Source: an uncultured bacterium (GTDB taxonomy: Bacteria > Planctomycetota > UBA1135). Taken from it: a DNA stretch of 48,467 bases. The stretch covers positions 1-48,467 of the forward strand of contig CALFOT010000064.1 in the NCBI GenBank assembly GCA_937919925.1, in the 5' to 3' direction. Below the pieces are notes generated by a model. It searched no databases. It saw nothing but the letters and a program-made list of their open reading frames with translations, and was not told where the DNA came from. Of this stretch, positions 25,559 to 33,317 are shown piece by piece; position 1 is the stretch's first letter; every line of letters begins with the position of its first letter. A program made the translations under genes and the position numbers.

Positions 25559-28198
25559 ATGTCGAAACGGCTCGCCCTCCCTGTGATTGCCCTATTCCTG
25601 CTGGCTGTGGTCAGTTGGGTGATTTTAGCTGGCAGTCCTACCGATTCCAGCACGCATCCCGGTGTCGTGGGTGGCTCCGAGGGCGCGCGCGTGACGGCTG
25701 AATCTAGCCCCAGCGGCGAGCACGCCGACGACAGCGGCGGTGCCAATGAGGTTGCGCGCACGGATGTGGAAATTCCAACCGTGAACCCAAATGCACTTCT
25801 CCAGGGTGCAGCTCTTGGCAATATCCCGAGTTTTTCCGGACGCGTCGTGGATGAACAAGGCCGCCCGATTGAGGGTGTAGAGATTTCGGCAATGGCGATG
25901 GTCGATTGGGCCACTAGCTGGGACGCCACGCGGAACGTGCTGCCCTCCGATTGGAGGAGTTCCACCAATGCGGAGGGCAACTTTCTGTTACCGGAAGTGC
26001 CGCGCGACCGCTTGCGCTTTTTGCTTGAGTTTCAACATCCTGATTTCGCGACCTTCGAACTATTTAACCAACCGGCCAATCCCGGCCGCACGCGCGAACT
26101 CGGCGAACTCCTCATGGATGTGGGCTTCTCCCTTTCGGGCACCGTAGTGGACCCAAACGGCAACCCTGTGAGCCACGCCGAAGTGGTGCCTTATCGTGAT
26201 GACGGCCAGGGCGGATTTAATCCCCGCGCAGTCAATAAACGCCCGTTGCTTGCAGCGGTGTTCACCGATGACAAGGGAGAGTTCACTTTCCAAACTTTGC
26301 CGACGCAACCGGTGCGTTGCCAAGCGCGTGCAGCATCCTTCTTCGAAGCCTGGTCCCATAGCGCCAACGGCGAAAGCGGCGAACATCGAGAGGGATTGGA
26401 GATTCAGCTGCTCACCGCCACAACCGCTTTTGGCATCGTGATGGATGCAGCGGGTCACCCCATTGACGGCGCGCAGATTGAAATTCGTGATAGCCGCTGG
26501 GTAGAAGGCGTCACCGAAGCGCCGTTTGTGACAACGGTCGAAAGTGAATCGAATGGTCAATTTCAAGTGGTGTTACCCGAAGGCACGCGTCGCACCAATC
26601 TCACCGTTGGTGCAGATGGTTTTTATGTGGAAGCACTACGCTTAGATGAAACGGCCATTGGCGCGCCGATTGAAGTCACCTTGACCCCCATCCCAGCGTT
26701 GACCGGCGTAGTTGTGGATGAGGCCGGTGCCGCAGTTGCCGGCGCCACAGTGGTGCTGTTGCAATCGCGCAACGAGATGCCGGATCCGCGCAACACTCCC
26801 GCCAACGCCAGCACCACTTCGGATGAGGCTGGCGCTTTTCAGTTGGTGCCCAATCTGAAATCAGCTTGGGGTGGCCGCTTCAATGTGTATGCCTGGGATG
26901 AGGACCACGCGCTTGGACAGTCGGAGTTGCTGCGGATTCGCGAATCAAGCAAGGCCAACACCACCGCTCTGCGTATTGTTTTGCAACGCGGTTTTTCCGC
27001 TTCCGGCCGCGTGCTGCAGCCGGATGGCGCGTTGCTACCGGGCGCGCGGGTGCAGTTGCGTAAGCTGCGTATGCCGCGCAGTAATCGCTTGCCCAACGCC
27101 AATGAATCGCAACGCGGTGGGGACATTGTGCAACGCACCGTAGCCGCGGCCGATGGCACTTTTCTGTTCACCAACTTACCAAGTGGCGATTACCGCCTCG
27201 AGGCTTTCCACGCGGGTTTCTCCCCCATTGATTCCGATGAATTCGGTTTGGTGGATGTGGATTATGCACAGGATCTGCGCTTGGTCGAAGCCTGTGGAAT
27301 TGCTGGAGAAGTGATTGGCGACATCGGCGTCTTCCGTCAACTGCGGGTGAGCGCAACCTCGCCAGGATTAGACCGGCTGGAAGTTTTTGTCGACGGCAAC
27401 GGTCGCTTTGAATTTCTCGAAATGATGCCTGCGCGTTGGAGTTTCACTTTGACCGACGCCAGCGATTTGGCCGGCAATCCTAGTTTCACTTTCGGTAATT
27501 CCGAACCGCTGGCGCGCGCGGATGGCATTGAAGTCACTGCTGGGGTGATCACTCCACTCGCGCTGGGATTAGATATTAGCGGCTTAGGGCGCGTGATTGG
27601 CATCGTCCGTGTGAACGGTGAAGTGCAAGCGAATTACGCTGTCTATGTGGTGCCCCAATTATCCGTGGGCAGTGATCAAGGCGGCGTTGGAAGGCGCTCC
27701 ATCATGCGCCAAATGCGCTCGGTCTCCACTGATTTCCAAGGACGCTTCAGCATCGCTGGCCTGCAACCCAACACCTACTGGATTCTGGTGGAGCAGCCCG
27801 GTGGCTGGCCAGATTTGAAATTTGAATCGGGCAATAGCGCGCCGGAAGCCATGCAGCGCGGCATATTGAATGTGCGCGATGCCGGTGTAGTCGAGTACGC
27901 CTTCGATGTGTTTCTCGGCGGTTTGGAAGTCAGCGTAGCCAACCCTAAAGGCAGCTATGCCACGACTATCCGCTTGGTGCCAGTACCACTCGACGGCCGC
28001 CGCACGCGCTCAGCGCGCCTTTCTCGTCAGGGTTACACCTTCACCGGAATTCCCGTCGGCAACTACAACCTCATGCTGCGCAATGGCAACGAGTGGCAAA
28101 CCCATAGCGTGATGGTGCCGAGCGTATCCAATGCAACGATTTCGGTTGCACTGCCGGAAGCATCTGGAGATAGCTCAAAAGCACCAAAGAAAAAGTGA
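25559..28198 (+). CDS. Membrane-anchored carboxypeptidase-regulatory-like repeat protein
   Basis: 879 aa. A single N-terminal hydrophobic segment at residues 6-24 (LPVIALFLLAVVSWVILAG) acts as an uncleaved anchor or signal. After a low-complexity linker (about 25-75) come many beta-sandwich modules of the carboxypeptidase regulatory-like fold, each opening with a motif such as GRVVDEQGRPIEGVEISA, GTVVDPNGNPVSHAEV, GVVVDEAGAAVAGATVVL or GRVLQPDGALLPGARV. No peptidase domain is present. It resembles the extracytoplasmic half of the two sigma fusions but lacks a sigma domain. The likely location is periplasm or surface; the ligand is unknown. It is coupled to the next gene, whose start overlaps its stop. 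Confidence 0.82.
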   Translation: MSKRLALPVIALFLLAVVSWVILAGSPTDSSTHPGVVGGSEGARVTAESSPSGEHADDSGGANEVARTDVEIPTVNPNALLQGAALGNIPSFSGRVVDEQGRPIEGVEISAMAMVDWATSWDATRNVLPSDWRSSTNAEGNFLLPEVPRDRLRFLLEFQHPDFATFELFNQPANPGRTRELGELLMDVGFSLSGTVVDPNGNPVSHAEVVPYRDDGQGGFNPRAVNKRPLLAAVFTDDKGEFTFQTLPTQPVRCQARAASFFEAWSHSANGESGEHREGLEIQLLTATTAFGIVMDAAGHPIDGAQIEIRDSRWVEGVTEAPFVTTVESESNGQFQVVLPEGTRRTNLTVGADGFYVEALRLDETAIGAPIEVTLTPIPALTGVVVDEAGAAVAGATVVLLQSRNEMPDPRNTPANASTTSDEAGAFQLVPNLKSAWGGRFNVYAWDEDHALGQSELLRIRESSKANTTALRIVLQRGFSASGRVLQPDGALLPGARVQLRKLRMPRSNRLPNANESQRGGDIVQRTVAAADGTFLFTNLPSGDYRLEAFHAGFSPIDSDEFGLVDVDYAQDLRLVEACGIAGEVIGDIGVFRQLRVSATSPGLDRLEVFVDGNGRFEFLEMMPARWSFTLTDASDLAGNPSFTFGNSEPLARADGIEVTAGVITPLALGLDISGLGRVIGIVRVNGEVQANYAVYVVPQLSVGSDQGGVGRRSIMRQMRSVSTDFQGRFSIAGLQPNTYWILVEQPGGWPDLKFESGNSAPEAMQRGILNVRDAGVVEYAFDVFLGGLEVSVANPKGSYATTIRLVPVPLDGRRTRSARLSRQGYTFTGIPVGNYNLMLRNGNEWQTHSVMVPSVSNATISVALPEASGDSSKAPKKK

Positions 28199-29136
28199 TG
28201 ACGAAGTCTAGTCCCCTAGTGAGAGCTTTATTCGGTTTGTGGTGGATTGCTGCGCCGCTGCTGTTGATTGCCGCGATTTTGTTTTTCGGCCGCGCGGATT
28301 TTATTCCAACCCATGTTGCCGAACCCGTTGCTGCGCCGCAGTTGTGGCCGGCTCCGGAATTCATGGTTGTGGAAATACCCATTTTGCAAGACACCGGTTT
28401 TGGCGCCCGCGACGCCATCCTGATTGTTTCGCAACCAGAGCTCCAACGTGCTGTGGTGAACGCCGACGGCGTCGCACTTGTCAAACTTCCAAAAGCAGAG
28501 CGCATTGTGTTTCTGGCTTATGCGCCGGGCTTCTCACTCTACCAAGGAGACCTCGCCGTAGATGAAAACGACCAAGTAGAAGCCATCCATCTGCAGCCGC
28601 TTCATCGTCCTGATTTTAGTGGCGGCACACCCTTGGTGAAGCTCACGCGTACAGTTCATTTAAGCGATGAACAAGGCGAACCCTTGAGTGCTTTGTTGGT
28701 GTTGGCGCGTGAGATCGGTAATCCTGATTCCGAACCGTGGGTGGCCATCAGTGATGCTCAAGGCGTCGCTTCTTTCGAAGATGCTACTGCCGCTGATTTA
28801 CATTTAGACATCTACCCGGCGGGCTTTCCGCCACAGTTAGCCACCCGCATCGGCGCGATTGACGTGCCTGCCGATCAGCAAGAAACACCGCTGCGCTTGC
28901 CCACGGCGCGGTTGGAAATTAGTGGTTTGCCGCCAGATTCTTTATTCGAATGGAAACGCCTGGATCAAGCGCAGTTATTGCCTTTGCATCGCGTTACTGC
29001 CACCGGCATGTTGTACTTGGGCCCGGTGCCGCTGGGCAGCTATCGCCTCGAAGTTGGTTCGTTCCGCCATGACATCGAGCTAGGCGTAGGCCTCACGCGA
29101 ATTGATTTTCGCCAACTCAGCGCGGCGACTCAGTAA
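28198..29136 (+). CDS. Anchored beta-domain protein, companion of the preceding gene
   Basis: About 312 aa. The start is either ATG 28198 or the GTG one codon earlier (28195); both overlap the preceding stop. A hydrophobic anchor lies at residues 9-32 (FGLWWIAAPLLLIAAILFF). The rest is soluble and beta-rich, with three modules of about 80-90 residues similar in rhythm to carboxypeptidase regulatory-like repeats (VHLSDEQGEPLSALLVLA; ISDAQGVASFEDATA). No catalytic motif is evident. It probably works with the 25559 protein at the cell envelope. The end overlaps the convergent GT-C gene by 20 bases. Confidence 0.7.
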   Translation: MTKSSPLVRALFGLWWIAAPLLLIAAILFFGRADFIPTHVAEPVAAPQLWPAPEFMVVEIPILQDTGFGARDAILIVSQPELQRAVVNADGVALVKLPKAERIVFLAYAPGFSLYQGDLAVDENDQVEAIHLQPLHRPDFSGGTPLVKLTRTVHLSDEQGEPLSALLVLAREIGNPDSEPWVAISDAQGVASFEDATAADLHLDIYPAGFPPQLATRIGAIDVPADQQETPLRLPTARLEISGLPPDSLFEWKRLDQAQLLPLHRVTATGMLYLGPVPLGSYRLEVGSFRHDIELGVGLTRIDFRQLSAATQ

Positions 29137-30820
29137 GTGCGAACGGTTCCAAAATGCCTGTGGCAAGGCCGTCTTGGTTGGGGATAAAGCGGTAAAGCTG
29201 GCGCCCTTCGAGGCCCAAGCCTTGCACCAAGCGCGCGGGAGTTAACTCATTGGTGGTGCGCAGAATCACGGGGCCACCCGCTGCGAGATCAAGTGGGCGT
29301 GATGGCGTCCAGTATTTGAGTGCCTTCTCTTTGGAACCCATGTATTTCTTAGGTAGAAAAACTACGGCATTGGCATGCTGACTCAATTGCTCGGCAACCA
29401 TCCTTTGTGGATTACTGCGTAGCTGGCTTTCCTCCGCAATCAGCTGCCAACGAGCTGCAAAAGCGACGCCGCCCAAACTTACCATGGCAAGTAAAAAGCT
29501 ATGCCGCCATTGCGCCGGCGCTTGTTCCAACAAAAAAAGCGCCGCGCACAACAACAACGCAAGGGTTTCGAAAAGGTAAAGCGGTCCTAAATACGCGCGA
29601 TGGCCTGGATACCAATGAAAAGCATACGCACAGGGCAAAAGTAACGCGAAGAGAAAGCTCAGACCGCCATCACGCGCCCGCAAGCGCCAAGCACCCCAAA
29701 CGCCAAGGGAGATAGCCCCCAGCATGCCGCCAAAGGCCACCGACCAGCGGCCACACTGCCGCAACAGGCCGGCAAAAAAATCACCGTTGCCATAAACATC
29801 GATTGGATGGAGCTCGGGCGGTGCAGTAAATGGACCAAATGTGGTGGCGTAAATCTCATACACACTCGTAAACCACTGGCCAGTGAAATGATGATTCCAC
29901 CACAAAGTGAGTGCCAACATGGGCAAGCCGCCGGCAATCGCCAACGGAATCGTCTTGAGGCGATCGCGCTGCCACAGCAACAACACTCCGGCAAGGAAAG
30001 CAAACAGCACTCCCGTCAGCGGGCGAGTGAGAAAAATCCACCCACAAGCCAAGCCCAGCGCAAGCGCCCATTGCGGCCGCCCAGCGCGCGTTTTTAGAAA
30101 TGCCAAATAGCCCGCCAACACCGCTGGTGCGGTGAAAACCTCCGACTGCACCGAAGTGTGCACCAATAAAAAAAACGGCGAGGTGACGAGCAACAGCGGT
30201 GCCACCTTAGGAGTCGCGAGGCCCAATGCCCGTGCGACCAGGAAAATCAACCACAGATCGAATAATGCCGCGCCCAAGGTTGCCAACCACGGCTGGCCGA
30301 GTAGGGTTGCTGGAGTGAGCGCAAAGGCGGTTCCCGGTGCGTATTTGCTAAAGCGCGTGCCCTTTTCAAAATCGTCAAACACCTGCGGGCGATGGAAGGC
30401 GGCGGCAAAAGAAATTGCGGCAGCTGGGGGAATGGCTGAGGATGTGGGCAACACCGCCAAAGGTTCGCTCAACCGACCTTCCGCCAGGATGGTGGCTTGT
30501 AGCAACACCGAGTTTTCATCGTTGGTTACGGGGCTGGATAAATGGAACGCGGCCAGACCAACCGGCAACATCGCAATCAGGGCAACTACGGCCCACGGCA
30601 CGTGTTCGAGGCGAGGAAAGCTGTGGCGCCGCAACAACAACAATGCGCACAGCAACACCGCCGCGGCCACGGCAAGATCCCATCTCTGTAACGTTTGCTC
30701 TTCCCCAAACCACACAACCAGCGCCGGCAACGCCCCGAGCAACAAGGCAATCATCAGGCTGCGCGGGCGAATCGATCCACTGTCTGACAACAACGGTACG
30801 GCCTTGGAGTTTTCCTGCAT
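29117..30820 (-). CDS. Multi-pass membrane glycosyltransferase-like (GT-C fold) protein
   Basis: 567 aa with about ten to eleven hydrophobic spans between residues 22 and 470. The first extracytoplasmic loop holds SSPVTNDENSVLLQATILAEGR, with an Asp-Glu pair where GT-C enzymes (ArnT/PMT type, GT39-like) carry their catalytic acidic residue. The next loop has FHRPQVFDDFEKGTRFSKYAPGTA. A soluble C-terminal tail of about 100 residues follows. Such proteins move a sugar from a polyprenyl-phosphate carrier to a lipid or glycan; donor and acceptor are unknown. ATG 30820 was chosen because it follows GGAG and a TACCCT box. The upstream part of the longer frame runs antisense to the next gene. Confidence 0.75.
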   Translation of the reverse strand: MQENSKAVPLLSDSGSIRPRSLMIALLLGALPALVVWFGEEQTLQRWDLAVAAAVLLCALLLLRRHSFPRLEHVPWAVVALIAMLPVGLAAFHLSSPVTNDENSVLLQATILAEGRLSEPLAVLPTSSAIPPAAAISFAAAFHRPQVFDDFEKGTRFSKYAPGTAFALTPATLLGQPWLATLGAALFDLWLIFLVARALGLATPKVAPLLLVTSPFFLLVHTSVQSEVFTAPAVLAGYLAFLKTRAGRPQWALALGLACGWIFLTRPLTGVLFAFLAGVLLLWQRDRLKTIPLAIAGGLPMLALTLWWNHHFTGQWFTSVYEIYATTFGPFTAPPELHPIDVYGNGDFFAGLLRQCGRWSVAFGGMLGAISLGVWGAWRLRARDGGLSFLFALLLPCAYAFHWYPGHRAYLGPLYLFETLALLLCAALFLLEQAPAQWRHSFLLAMVSLGGVAFAARWQLIAEESQLRSNPQRMVAEQLSQHANAVVFLPKKYMGSKEKALKYWTPSRPLDLAAGGPVILRTTNELTPARLVQGLGLEGRQLYRFIPNQDGLATGILEPFALTESPR

Positions 30821-30828
30821 CCTGCTCC

Positions 30829-30834
30829 AGGGTA
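30829..30834 (-). promoter_or_regulatory. Putative -10 box of the GT-C gene (minus strand)
   Basis: TACCCT on the minus strand, 8 bases before ATG 30820. It overlaps the plus-strand box at 30833-30838 by two bases. A GGAG lies in the spacer, so a short Shine-Dalgarno may also serve this gene. Confidence 0.35.
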
Positions 30835-30838
30835 TCCT
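30833..30838 (+). promoter_or_regulatory. Putative -10 box of the 30845 gene
   Basis: TATCCT exactly 6 bases before ATG 30845, the leaderless spacing. It overlaps the opposing box of the divergent gene, and the two start codons are only 24 bases apart. Confidence 0.4.
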
Positions 30839-30844
30839 CACCCC

Positions 30845-31834
30845 ATGTTGTTGTCCTGGCTCGGTCGCCTCCACGCTATCTTCGCTGCATGGGCGCTGTT
30901 GTTTATGCTCAGCGCATTGTTCTTCGCTGCAGGATCTGGCTTCCAGGCTAGTCGTAGCCGTTACCCCAACCCGGAATTCATCAGCAATACCGGGCAGCCA
31001 CGCTTCATCACTTCTTTGTTTCGTGCCGACGACCTGCCAAACCGCAGCGTTCTGATTCTTGATGCACCCGCCGACACACCAGGTTATGTCGGCATGCAGC
31101 CAGAGGTGGTGGAGCGCCTCACCATGCTGCTGCGCCAACAAGGTATGCAAGTCGTCCGCAGCCAAGGCCAGGATCCGCTGCCTCTGGCTGCGGGGGTGGA
31201 TGTTGCGGTCCTAACCTGCAACCAACCTTCCTACCTAGAGATTGATTTTCAGGCGATGGCTCAAACCATGGGCAATATTTACTTGTTTGATTACGCCGGC
31301 TATTGGGACAGCGCTGCCGCCGACCACGCCGGCTTACTCTTGCAAAACTTCGCCCGCGTATTCTGGCCGCATTGGCAAGACCCCGAAATGGCGCTCTATG
31401 TGGAGCATCTCCAACAGAAAATCGCACCGACCGAGGGTGTATTGCTGGTTCCAGGTGGCAAGCTCTACACCACTGCCGCCCGCGCGCGTTGGTACTTGGC
31501 GCTGAATGAAGCACTCAGCCCGCGACGCTTTTATTTGCGCAACCCTGAGAATGGTACTTCTTTTGTGACCGAGTATTTTGAATGGGTGCAAGAGTACAAC
31601 ACTTTCGCACCGTGGCGGCAGACTCAAAAAGTGAAACTCGAGCACCGTGATTTTTCCAACCTCACCAACTTTACTCCAACGCGTACCTTGTCCGCCGACG
31701 AAATCGCCGCCGCACAAAGCCGCGACATTCAATGGGTGTTGTTCTGGAACCATCACTCCGACTTCCGCCTTGCCGATTGGGAGTTGGTGCCCTTGGCAGC
31801 GGTACTGAGTTGGAACGCGGAGCTAAGCCGATGA
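30845..31834 (+). CDS. Anchored envelope protein of unknown function in the glycan cluster
   Basis: 329 aa. One hydrophobic segment at residues 8-30 (RLHAIFAAWALLFMLSALFF) is an anchor or signal peptide. The rest is a soluble alpha/beta domain (SVLILDAPADTPGYVG; VDVAVLTCNQPSYL; NIYLFDYAGYW) with a recurrent hydrophobic-strand pattern and a final helical part (ARARWYLALNEALSPRRFYLRNPENG). I do not recognise a family. The ARxRWYLALNxxLxPRRFYL block resembles the soluble C-terminal portion of some GT-C proteins, so it may be a split-off domain that works with the 31831 membrane protein, whose ATG overlaps its stop (ATGA). Confidence 0.65.
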   Translation: MLLSWLGRLHAIFAAWALLFMLSALFFAAGSGFQASRSRYPNPEFISNTGQPRFITSLFRADDLPNRSVLILDAPADTPGYVGMQPEVVERLTMLLRQQGMQVVRSQGQDPLPLAAGVDVAVLTCNQPSYLEIDFQAMAQTMGNIYLFDYAGYWDSAAADHAGLLLQNFARVFWPHWQDPEMALYVEHLQQKIAPTEGVLLVPGGKLYTTAARARWYLALNEALSPRRFYLRNPENGTSFVTEYFEWVQEYNTFAPWRQTQKVKLEHRDFSNLTNFTPTRTLSADEIAAAQSRDIQWVLFWNHHSDFRLADWELVPLAAVLSWNAELSR

Positions 31835-33300
31835 CTTTCCTGACTGGCCTTTTGTTCATCGCGCTCGCCACTTTCCTTGGCCGCGCGTTATTGCCTTCGC
31901 GCCAAATTCTCGCTCGTTCCCTCTGGGAAGAGCTTGGTGTTGCTTATCTGCTCGGCACGGCAGTCATCGTCGTGGTCATCACCGCGGGCTTCCTCCTAGG
32001 CTTCAAAATGGCGCTACTGTGGTGGCTGCCGGTCCTCGCTGGCGCGGCCGGGTGGGTACTCGAACGGCAGCGGATGGGAGCCACCAGCAACCTTGCGGAA
32101 GTGCCCTGGAGCCGCCCTATGGGGGCATTACTCGCCACTTTGGCTGTTGCGGCAGTGCTCACCACGCTTGCTCTGCCGCTCAACGAGTTTGACCCCATCT
32201 ACCACTTCGCTTATCGCGGCAAAGTGTTGCTCTACGAAGGTACGCCACTCAACGAAGCCATCACCGGCATTCTCAGTAACGATGGTTACGGTCGTTTAGT
32301 CACGCACCCGAACTATCCTTTGGGCGTCCCCATCCTGGAAGCTTGGACTGCCCACTGGGGTGGTTGGAGTGATCGCTGGGTGCAATTGCCGCTCGCCCTG
32401 TGGAGCGCTTGCCTACCCATGGTGGTGGCGTTTGGGTTGCGCGGCTACTCAAAATCGGCGGCGAGTTATGGTGCCGTCCTCAGCGCTGCCACGCCGATTT
32501 TGTACAGCTATGATTTTCTCGCCGACGGCCTCAGCGGTCTTTCCATGGCTGGCCTTTCTTCCACTCTCACCTTGGGTGGCGGTGCCGATTTAGCGGTCAT
32601 GGCCATGCTTGGTGTCGCTGCGGCGCTGTTCGTGCGCGCACGCCAAGTGGATTGCCGACGCACGGCAATCTGCGCAGGCCTCGGTTTAGCTGGTGCTGTG
32701 ATGATGAAAAACGAAGGCTTAGCGCTTGCTGGTGTGTGCGTACTTGCCGTGCTCCTCACCCTGCTGCTGCCTCCGCGCCGCATCCGCATGGCCATCCCCT
32801 TTGTCGCCGTGGCGATGCTAGGCATTGCACCGTGGCTAGGGCTGCGCTCCCAGCTGCCGTCCATCGATGAAAATTACAGCGCGCACATGACCGCCGAAAA
32901 TATTTTGCACTACCTTGGCGGCGGTCGCGAGCTGATTGAAAAAGCACCACTGGCCATGTCTGGTCGCGAGCAGCCAGACTTTGAAAACGCACCCGCGCGC
33001 GTCGGCCTAGTGCTGCTTGCCTTCTGGGACGAATTCACCGATTGGCGTAGTTGGGGATTGCTGTGGTTGCTGGTCATCGTGGCGCTGCCGGTCACGCGCC
33101 AGCGCCTGCAAGACCCAGAGCTGCGCTGGCTCAGCTTGCTGGTACTCGGCGGCGTCGGTGTGTATTTCTTAACCCTACTGGTGACTCCGTGGAACTTTCC
33201 GTCGCTACGCGATAAAGGCATTCCAGAACGGCTTTTAGTGCATTTGGTTGGCCCGATTATGTTGATGTTTGGCGCCATCTTGCCGAAAAAAGACACATAG
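31831..33300 (+). CDS. Multi-pass membrane protein, probable GT-C type glycosyltransferase
   Basis: 489 aa with about eleven hydrophobic spans. The first non-cytoplasmic loop contains LNEFDPIYHFAYRGKVLLYEG, with an acidic residue next to DP in the position where GT-C enzymes hold their catalytic Asp/Glu. A second loop has LVTHPNYPLGVPILEAW, and a late periplasmic segment reads WNFPSLRDKGIPERLLVHLVGP. The pattern matches uncharacterised bacterial GT-C membrane proteins that pair with a soluble partner. The start ATG overlaps the stop of the 30845 gene. Given the downstream sulfatase-fold hydrolase and UDP-sugar dehydrogenase, it probably helps build or decorate a surface glycan. Confidence 0.7.
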   Translation: MTFLTGLLFIALATFLGRALLPSRQILARSLWEELGVAYLLGTAVIVVVITAGFLLGFKMALLWWLPVLAGAAGWVLERQRMGATSNLAEVPWSRPMGALLATLAVAAVLTTLALPLNEFDPIYHFAYRGKVLLYEGTPLNEAITGILSNDGYGRLVTHPNYPLGVPILEAWTAHWGGWSDRWVQLPLALWSACLPMVVAFGLRGYSKSAASYGAVLSAATPILYSYDFLADGLSGLSMAGLSSTLTLGGGADLAVMAMLGVAAALFVRARQVDCRRTAICAGLGLAGAVMMKNEGLALAGVCVLAVLLTLLLPPRRIRMAIPFVAVAMLGIAPWLGLRSQLPSIDENYSAHMTAENILHYLGGGRELIEKAPLAMSGREQPDFENAPARVGLVLLAFWDEFTDWRSWGLLWLLVIVALPVTRQRLQDPELRWLSLLVLGGVGVYFLTLLVTPWNFPSLRDKGIPERLLVHLVGPIMLMFGAILPKKDT

Positions 33301-33304
33301 TCCT

Positions 33305-33310
33305 TACACT
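33305..33310 (+). promoter_or_regulatory. Putative -10 box of the sulfatase-like gene
   Basis: TACACT ending 7 bases before ATG 33318, in the 17-base gap after the preceding gene. No Shine-Dalgarno is present. Confidence 0.4.
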
Positions 33311-33317
33311 AAGCCCG

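Noticed and set aside
30132-31055. Plus-strand open frame of 307 codons opposite the GT-C gene.
   Set aside because: It is antisense to a well-supported membrane protein, has the repetitive low-complexity composition of a shadow frame, and overlaps the 30845 gene in another frame.
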